From assembly GCA_963697355.1 (NCBI GenBank), contig CAVONV010000034.1, positions 1 to 64,000 of the forward strand: DNA of 64,000 nt, read 5' to 3'. The notes beneath the pieces are model-generated. The model was not told the origin of the DNA and ran no database searches. It saw only the letters and a list, made by a program, of their open reading frames with translations. The position numbers and the translations under genes are program-made. This document shows, in pieces, positions 58,200-64,000 of this stretch. The first letter of the stretch is position 1. The number at the start of each line of letters is the position of its first letter. The stretch is from CAVONV01 sp963697355 (GTDB lineage Bacteria; Acidobacteriota; Vicinamibacteria; Marinacidobacterales; DATDRI01).

Positions 58200-58266
58200 A
58201 AAAGTGGGGACTGCCCCACTTAAGTGATTGCATCAAATGAAGATGCAGTGGGGACTATCCCCACTC
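58200..58266. repeat. Paired GTGGGGACTRYCCCAC palindromes
   Basis: AGTGGGGACTGCCCCACTT near 58202-58220 and AGTGGGGACTATCCCCACT near 58247-58265 are near-perfect palindromes. The core GGGGACAGT/GGGGACTG also occurs at 9213-9221 and 62736-62744. Such sequences resemble REP-like elements associated with RAYT transposases. The spacer 58139-58346 has no gene. Confidence 0.6.
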
Positions 58267-58346
58267 TTTTCCAGTGGCACGTGACTGCAAACTGCTTGTC
58301 TGCTCGACTGCCCGGGCGGGCGCTCGGCATTCCGAGGCGCCTCAGG

Positions 58347-61300
58347 TCAACTCGAATGAATCTCCTGCAGGCTACGGGCCTCGATGGTCCATTTCTTCAG
58401 GGCTTCAATGCCTGCCACTGTGGCGTTGGCCCCCGTCAAGGTCGTCACTGCAAGGATTCCGTGAAGGATCGCGGTCTTGCGGATGGCGCCTTCGTCGTAG
58501 AAGGACTCTCGTCCCAGCGGGGTATTCACTATCAAATCAACCTTCCCGCTGACAATGTGGTCCACGACGTTGGGACGCCCTTCGTTGACTTTGTAGACGC
58601 GCTCGGCCGACAAACCAGCGGAGCGAAGATAGGCCGCCGTCCCTCTCGTAGCAATGAGACGGAAGCCCAGTCTTGTCAGACGACGGGCGACATCGGCCAG
58701 AGCCGCCTTGTCGTTGTCGTTGACTGACAGGAACGCGGTTCCCGATGTCGGTACTTTTTGACCGGCCGCGACCTGCCCCTTGGCAAAGGCGCGACCGAAA
58801 TCTCTACCGATGCCCATGACCTCGCCGGTGGATTTCATCTCCGGGCCAAGCAGTGTATCGACACCCGCAAACTTGACGAAAGGAAAGACCGGCACCTTGA
58901 CGGATACGGAGGGCACGGGAAGCTCATCGGGGAGCCCCAAAGATGAAAGGGGCTCACCCAACATGACGCGGATGGCCACCTTGACCAAAGGAACGGCGGT
59001 GGCCTTGCTGACGAAAGGAACGGTCCGAGAGGCCCGAGGGTTGGCTTCGAGCACGTAGACGACTCCATCGCGAATGGCGTACTGAACATTGAGGAGACCT
59101 TTCACCGACAGACCCTTGGCGATTCGTCGAGTGTAGTCGCGAATGGTGTCTAGATGATGGGACTCCACGAGGTAGGGGGGTAGCACCGTCGAGCTGTCAC
59201 CGGAATGGATGCCTGCTTCCTCGATGTGCTCCATGATGCCGCCGACGACCACGTGCTCGCCGTCGGAGATGGCATCCACATCCACCTCGAAGGCGTCCTC
59301 CAGAAAGCGGTCGATGTAAACGGGATGCTCCGGCGAAGCATCCACCGCCTCATCGATATACCTCTCCAGATGATCCCGGTCGTAGACGATGACCATCGCA
59401 CGTCCGCCGAGGACATAGGAAGGGCGGACCAAGATCGGGTAGCCCAACTTATCCGCCGATTTCAAGGCCTCGACAGCCGAACGAGCCGTGGCGCTTTCCG
59501 GTTGAGGTATCTCTAGCCGACTCAAGAGACGAGAAAAGCGTCGCCGGTCCTCGGCCCTATCGATATTCTCCGGGGAGGTCCCCAGTATGGAGACCCCTTC
59601 GGCCTCCAAGGCCCGGGCCAGCTTCAACGGAGTCTGGCCGCCGAACTGGACGATGGCCGCTTCGGGTTGTTCCTTCTCCACGATATGAAGAACGTCCTCC
59701 AAAGTCAGGGGCTCGAAATACAAGCGATCGGCCGTGTCGTAATCCGTGGAGACCGTTTCCGGGTTGCAGTTGACCATGATGCTCTCGACGCCCGCTTCGC
59801 GCAGAGTAAAAGCCGCTTGGCAGCAGCAGTAGTCGAACTCGATGCCTTGCCCGATCCGGTTGGGCCCGCTACCGAGGATCATGATCTTGCGTCGACTCGT
59901 TGGTTCGGCTTCGCACTCCTCTTCGTAGGTGGAGTAAAGATAGGGCGTGTAGGACTCGAACTCGGCGGCACAGGTATCCACTCTCTTGAACACCGGCAAC
60001 TTACCGAGCTGTTTTCTTTTCTTCCGGACCCACCACTCCTCTTCCTCACAAAGAGCGCCAATTTGCCGGTCCGAAAATCCGCACGATTTGGCTTCGTTCA
60101 CCAACGCGTCCGTTGGACCCTCCGAGACAAGGCGTGTCCTCATAGCCGATATCGCTTGGAGTTGAACGAGGAACCAACGATCGATGGAGGTGGCCTCGTG
60201 AAGCTCCTCGACCGTCAGTCCTCGCTCCAAGGCCCAGAACAACTGCTGCAACCTTTCGGGCCGCGGAACGCGGAGTCGCCTCTTCAACGCTTCGCCGTCA
60301 TTCCCGCCTGGTTCCGGCATCAAAATCCCTACACCTTCATCGGTGCGCTCCAACGAACGAATCGCTTTCAAAAGGGCTTCTCGAAAGTGGCGCCCCAACG
60401 ACATGACCTCGCCCACGGACTTCATCTGAGGTCCCAACGTCGTGTCTGCCAAGGGAAACTTTTCGAAATCCCAACGCGGGATCTTGACGACGACGTAATC
60501 GATGGTGGGCTCGAAGCTCGCTGGAGTGGTGCGGGTAATGTCGTTCTCGATCTCGTCGAGCCGATATCCCAGAGCAACTTTGGCTGCGATCTTGGCAATG
60601 GGAAATCCGGTCGCCTTGGAGGCCAGTGCCGAGCTTCGGGACACTCGGGGGTTCATCTCGATGACAACCATCTTTCCCGTTTCAGGGTGGACGGCGAATT
60701 GGATATTGCTCCCTCCTGTTTCCACGCCAACCGCATCGATCACCCGCCGCGCTTGATCCCGCATCCTCTGATACTCGACATCGGTCAGAGTCTGGGCAGG
60801 GGCCACGGTGATGGAGTCCCCTGTATGGACCCCCATGGGATCGAAATTCTCGATGGAACAGATGACGGTGAAGTTCGAGGCACCGTCGCGCATGACCTCG
60901 AGCTCGAACTCTTTCCACCCGAGCAGAGACTCTTCAATCAAGACGCGTCCCACCGGAGACAAGCGAAGGCCGTGGCGAACGAGACTCATGAGCTCTTCGA
61001 GGTTGTAGGCGATACCTCCCCCCGCGCCCCCCAGCGTGAAGGATGGCCGGATGATGGCGGGATATCCAATGGTGTCGCAGAGGGTGAGTGCTTCCTCGGG
61101 GCTCCCCGCGTAGCCACTTCGAGCGACCTCCAAACCGGCTTCGAGCATGGCTTCCTTGAAGAGCTGTCGGTCCTCGGCCATCTTCACCGCTTCGAGGCGG
61201 GCTCCAATCAGACGAACACCGAATTGGTCGAGCGTTCCCGACTCCGCCAATTCGACCGCCAAGTTGAGTCCTGTCTGTCCTCCCACGGTCGGCAAAAGCG

Positions 61301-61553
61301 CATCGGGCCGCTCCTTCTCCACGATCGGAATCACATGCTCCAAGACCAGCGGCTCGATATAGGTGCGGTCGGACAACTCCGGATCGGTCATGATGGTGGC
61401 AGGATTCGAGTTCACGAGGACGACGCGCAGTCCCTCGCTCTTCAAGACCTTGACCGCCTGAGTGCCGGCGTAGTCGAACTCCGCCGCTTGACCGATGACG
61501 ATGGGACCCGAGCCCAGGACCATCACGCTTCGTATCGACGGATCACGAGGCAT
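58347..61553 (-). CDS. carB: Carbamoyl-phosphate synthase large subunit
   Basis: CarB uses ammonia from CarA, bicarbonate and two ATP to make carbamoyl phosphate. The 1,068-residue protein from MPRDPSIRS is full length and shows both ATP-grasp halves: GSGPIVIGQAAEFDYAGTQA in the first and GSGPNRIGQGIEFDYCCCQA in the second. The oligomerisation region lies between, and a C-terminal methylglyoxal-synthase-like allosteric domain follows. The start lies 2 bases after carA. It feeds both arginine (argG/H nearby) and pyrimidine synthesis. Confidence 0.97.
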   Translation of the reverse strand: MPRDPSIRSVMVLGSGPIVIGQAAEFDYAGTQAVKVLKSEGLRVVLVNSNPATIMTDPELSDRTYIEPLVLEHVIPIVEKERPDALLPTVGGQTGLNLAVELAESGTLDQFGVRLIGARLEAVKMAEDRQLFKEAMLEAGLEVARSGYAGSPEEALTLCDTIGYPAIIRPSFTLGGAGGGIAYNLEELMSLVRHGLRLSPVGRVLIEESLLGWKEFELEVMRDGASNFTVICSIENFDPMGVHTGDSITVAPAQTLTDVEYQRMRDQARRVIDAVGVETGGSNIQFAVHPETGKMVVIEMNPRVSRSSALASKATGFPIAKIAAKVALGYRLDEIENDITRTTPASFEPTIDYVVVKIPRWDFEKFPLADTTLGPQMKSVGEVMSLGRHFREALLKAIRSLERTDEGVGILMPEPGGNDGEALKRRLRVPRPERLQQLFWALERGLTVEELHEATSIDRWFLVQLQAISAMRTRLVSEGPTDALVNEAKSCGFSDRQIGALCEEEEWWVRKKRKQLGKLPVFKRVDTCAAEFESYTPYLYSTYEEECEAEPTSRRKIMILGSGPNRIGQGIEFDYCCCQAAFTLREAGVESIMVNCNPETVSTDYDTADRLYFEPLTLEDVLHIVEKEQPEAAIVQFGGQTPLKLARALEAEGVSILGTSPENIDRAEDRRRFSRLLSRLEIPQPESATARSAVEALKSADKLGYPILVRPSYVLGGRAMVIVYDRDHLERYIDEAVDASPEHPVYIDRFLEDAFEVDVDAISDGEHVVVGGIMEHIEEAGIHSGDSSTVLPPYLVESHHLDTIRDYTRRIAKGLSVKGLLNVQYAIRDGVVYVLEANPRASRTVPFVSKATAVPLVKVAIRVMLGEPLSSLGLPDELPVPSVSVKVPVFPFVKFAGVDTLLGPEMKSTGEVMGIGRDFGRAFAKGQVAAGQKVPTSGTAFLSVNDNDKAALADVARRLTRLGFRLIATRGTAAYLRSAGLSAERVYKVNEGRPNVVDHIVSGKVDLIVNTPLGRESFYDEGAIRKTAILHGILAVTTLTGANATVAGIEALKKWTIEARSLQEIHSS

Positions 61554-61555
61554 GG

Positions 61556-62644
61556 TTAGCTCTTGGTCTCCTCCAGCATTTGGGCAAAGCGGTCGAAGAG
61601 ATAGTGGGCATCGTGGGGGCCCGGCGAGGCTTCGGGATGGTACTGGACACTCATGGCCGGCTGGTTTTTGAGCCGGAAGCCTTCCAACGTTTGGTCGTTC
61701 AAGTTCACATGGGTCAGCTCCACCGGCAGACCTTCGAGCGAGTCGGGATCCACCGCAAATCCGTGGTTTTGCGAGGTGATTTCCACCACGCCATCTGAAT
61801 GCCGTTTCACGGGGTGGTTCGCACCGTGGTGCCCAAAGGCAAGCTTGAACGTGCTGCCCCCAACAGCGAGGGCAAGGATTTGATGTCCCAGACAAATCCC
61901 GAAAATCGGCAAGCGCCCCAGGAGCTCCCGAACCGTTTCGATGGCGTACGTGATGGGCTCCGGATCGCCGGGGCCATTCGATAAGAAAATGCCGTCGGGC
62001 CCGAGGGCGAGCGCCTCTTCGGCCGTCGTCCTCGCAGGTACCACGGTGACACGGATTCCTGTCGAAGCCATGGATCGCAAGATGCCCTGTTTGATTCCGA
62101 AATCGAATGCCACGACATGAAACCGCTCCGGCACCACGGTCGGCCAGGAGTACGACTCTTGGCAGGTCACTCGTTGAACGAGGTCGGCGCCCACCATCTC
62201 CGGTGCTTGGCGAGCCTTCTCAACGAGATCATCGACCGTTGATTCTCCTGTCGCTAAAACGGCTCGCATGGCACCCTTGGATCGGATGTGGCGCGTCAAA
62301 GCCCGGGTGTCGATGCCCGTGATGGCCGGTATGCCGTGCTCGGCAAGGTAGTCGTTCAACGTACCTGTCGCACGATGATTGCTGGCGATAGGGGACACAT
62401 CCCGAACGACGAGACCCTCGACCCGAGGTCGGTCGGATTCGACGTCGTCCCGATTGACGCCGGTGTTGCCGATGTGCGGATAAGTGAGGGTGACGATTTG
62501 ACCACAATAGGAAGGGTCGGTCAGGATTTCTTGGTAGCCGGTGAGCCCCGTATGAAAGACGATCTCACCCGTTGCTTGTCCGGCAGCGCCAAAAGACTCT
62601 CCGGCGAACCACCGTCCGTCCTCTAGAACCAAATAAGCTTTCAC
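61556..62644 (-). CDS. carA: Carbamoyl-phosphate synthase small subunit
   Basis: CarA hydrolyses glutamine and passes ammonia to CarB. The 362-residue protein has the N-terminal CarA domain (GLTGYQEILTDPSYCGQ) and a class I glutaminase with the nucleophile in GICLGHQIL and the His/Glu of VQYHPEASPGP. It ends 2 bases before carB. No ARG box is seen in the 293-base region upstream. Confidence 0.97.
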   Translation of the reverse strand: MKAYLVLEDGRWFAGESFGAAGQATGEIVFHTGLTGYQEILTDPSYCGQIVTLTYPHIGNTGVNRDDVESDRPRVEGLVVRDVSPIASNHRATGTLNDYLAEHGIPAITGIDTRALTRHIRSKGAMRAVLATGESTVDDLVEKARQAPEMVGADLVQRVTCQESYSWPTVVPERFHVVAFDFGIKQGILRSMASTGIRVTVVPARTTAEEALALGPDGIFLSNGPGDPEPITYAIETVRELLGRLPIFGICLGHQILALAVGGSTFKLAFGHHGANHPVKRHSDGVVEITSQNHGFAVDPDSLEGLPVELTHVNLNDQTLEGFRLKNQPAMSVQYHPEASPGPHDAHYLFDRFAQMLEETKS

Positions 62645-62937
62645 AGATGGGCCGCCCGATCTTATGCCAGGTTGCCCTTGCTTTCCACAATAACCTCGAG
62701 AGACTGCAATCGAAGCGAATTGCTCGCAGGGAAAAAGGGGACAGTCTTCGATGAATCTCCGGATGGATCGATGGTACCCTGCCCCTGCCCGCGCCCGTGC
62801 CCCTGCCCGAAGCGTCTACGCGGGTTTATGGTCGTCGATCGGGGCAAATCGGGCTCGGGTTTTGTTGTGTCCCAGAGTTGCACGGTAGTGGTGATCGAAA
62901 AACGATTTTCTTTCTTCGCTTTCGCTTCGAGGTTAAT
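62645..62937. other. Spacer with GC-rich hexamer repeat
   Basis: No gene is seen. A short run of CCCTGC/CCCGCG/CCCGTG hexamers lies at about 62776-62810, and GGGGACAGTC at 62736-62745 belongs to a dispersed repeat. A promoter for carA or the TolB-like gene could not be picked out. Confidence 0.45.
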
Positions 62938-63987
62938 ATGACGGGCATGAGATTCTTAGCATCATTTCTAATGACACTGGTGGTATCCGCGCCGGCACTC
63001 GTACATTCACAAGAGGAACGAGCCCGGCCCGACGAGAAGCATCTGAAGAACGTCCAGCAACTCACTTTCGGCGGTGAAAACGCTGAGGCCTATTTCAGTC
63101 CTGAAGAGGACAAGCTCATCTTCCAGTCGACCCGTGCTCCGTACGAATGCGATCAGATGTTCACCATGAACATTGACGGCAGCGACAAAGAACTGATCTC
63201 CTCGGGCAAGGGCCGAACGACTTGTGGTTATTTTCTGAACGGCGGAGAGAACATCATCTACGCCTCCACCCACCTCGACGGCGAGGCCTGTCCGCCTCGG
63301 CCCTCATTTTCGCGAGGCTACGTCTGGCCGATTTACGATAGCTATGACCTCTTCGTTGCTGATGCCGACGGAAGCAACCTCGAACGGTTGACCGACGCGC
63401 CGGGATACGATGCCGAGGCAACGGTCTCCCCGGACGGGTCACGTATCGTCTTCACCTCGATGCGAGACGGCGACCTAGAGATCTATACGATGCGATCGGA
63501 TGGAAGCGAGCTTCGTCGGTTGACCCACGAGAAGGGTTACGATGGGGGAGCTTTCTTCTCCGCAGACGGGCGGCAGATCGTCTTCCGCGCTCACTATCCG
63601 ACCGATCCCAACGCCTTGGCTCGCTATGAGGAGCTTCTTGCCGACGGGCTCATCGAGCCGAGTGTTCTCGAGATCTACGTGATGAACTCAGATGGGACCG
63701 ACCAACGACAAGTCACCTCGAACGGTGCGGCCAACTTCTGTCCCTACTTTCATCCCGACGGAAAGCGCATCATCTTTTCATCCAACGTGGCGGACCCCAA
63801 AGGCCGTAACTTCGATCTGTTCATGATTAATGTGGATGGAACCGGACTCGAGCGCATCACCACTGACCCGTCATTCGACGGATTCCCCATGTTCACCCGC
63901 GACGGCAAGAAGCTGGTCTTCGCTTCCAACCGCAACGCCAAGGAAGAAGGAGAGACGAACATCTTCATCGCGGATTGGATTCGCTAG
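62938..63987 (+). CDS. Exported TolB-like beta-propeller protein
   Basis: This 349-residue protein has a signal peptide (MTGMRFLASFLMTLVVSAPALVHSQ without further domains before the propeller). The mature part is a run of PD40/TolB-type blades with motifs such as YFSPEEDKLIF, VSPDGSRIVFTSMRDGD and FHPDGKRIIFSSN, each followed by IYTMNSDGT-like strands. It probably acts in the periplasm as a binding scaffold, not as TolB itself, since no tol genes are nearby. The ATG at 62938 follows GAGGTTAAT; another Met lies at 62947. Confidence 0.88.
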   Translation: MTGMRFLASFLMTLVVSAPALVHSQEERARPDEKHLKNVQQLTFGGENAEAYFSPEEDKLIFQSTRAPYECDQMFTMNIDGSDKELISSGKGRTTCGYFLNGGENIIYASTHLDGEACPPRPSFSRGYVWPIYDSYDLFVADADGSNLERLTDAPGYDAEATVSPDGSRIVFTSMRDGDLEIYTMRSDGSELRRLTHEKGYDGGAFFSADGRQIVFRAHYPTDPNALARYEELLADGLIEPSVLEIYVMNSDGTDQRQVTSNGAANFCPYFHPDGKRIIFSSNVADPKGRNFDLFMINVDGTGLERITTDPSFDGFPMFTRDGKKLVFASNRNAKEEGETNIFIADWIR

Positions 63988-64000
63988 CCGAAGGTCATGC

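Noticed and set aside
59667..61559. Long open frame of 630 codons on the plus strand
   Set aside because: It is the antisense shadow of carB, which has full motifs. The shadow has no recognisable domain.

Overview
The window is a GC-rich bacterial chromosome segment carrying one complete rRNA operon (minus strand: 16S, tRNA-Ile, tRNA-Ala, 23S, 5S). Several traits point to Acidobacteriota: membrane Ser/Thr kinases with TPR tails, exported beta-propeller proteins of the S9/TolB type, serine hydrolases, a DUF2911-like protein, and the general look of the 16S gene. The phylum is an inference; I could not run a 16S search.

Layout. 0.2-4.9 kb: two CstA-type transporter genes flank a small Cys-Cys-ending protein and an ArsA/Get3-type ATPase; the first cstA and the arsA are frameshifted. 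5-9.1 kb: housekeeping (hisS, a TrmJ-type RNA methyltransferase, an AsnC-type ligand-binding protein, rho). 9.2-13.7 kb, minus: zinc-ribbon protein, PLP sulfur-amino-acid enzyme, a wrecked mutM, a frameshifted mug, and a class III aminotransferase. 13.7-16.1 kb, minus: exported metallo-beta-lactamase-fold hydrolase and a beta-lactamase-like serine hydrolase. 16.1-18.0 kb, minus: a SAM methyltransferase translationally coupled to a protein that fuses an HgcA-like corrinoid domain, a membrane domain and an HgcB-like ferredoxin; this is the most unusual locus. 18.1-20.0 kb: S9-type peptidase lacking parts of its catalytic triad.

20.0-24.9 kb: a repeat-rich spacer holding a 44-residue metallothionein-like gene with its own ECF-type promoter, then a Ser/Thr kinase-TPR gene with four frameshifts. 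24.9-31.9 kb, minus: kinase, HlyD, C39-peptidase ABC exporter and second ABC exporter, resembling an NHLM-type peptide export set, with no precursor peptide seen. 32.3-35.1 kb, minus: a truncated aldo/keto reductase, NhaC-type antiporter, arylamine N-acetyltransferase. 35.3-37.3 kb: zinc metallopeptidase coupled to an ATP-grasp ligase. 37.4-43.1 kb: rRNA operon with terminator, boxA-like elements and promoter. 43.3-46.5 kb: intact kinase-TPR paralogue. 46.7-50.8 kb, minus: exported metzincin-like protein with 15 GRGDL repeats behind a promoter overlapped by two dyads.

51-64 kb: nucleotide and arginine metabolism (purM-purN-tyrS; argG-argH behind a promoter overlapped by two ARG boxes; carA-carB), a DUF2911-like protein, a DoxX-like protein and an exported TolB-like propeller. 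Arginine and pyrimidine synthesis meet here, since CarAB makes the carbamoyl phosphate used for both citrulline (substrate of ArgG) and pyrimidines.

All single-base frameshifts I can infer lie between 0.7 and 24.7 kb and in non-housekeeping genes; hisS, rho, tyrS, purM/N, argG/H and carA/B read cleanly. That suggests gene decay, although read error in the left part of the assembly is not excluded.
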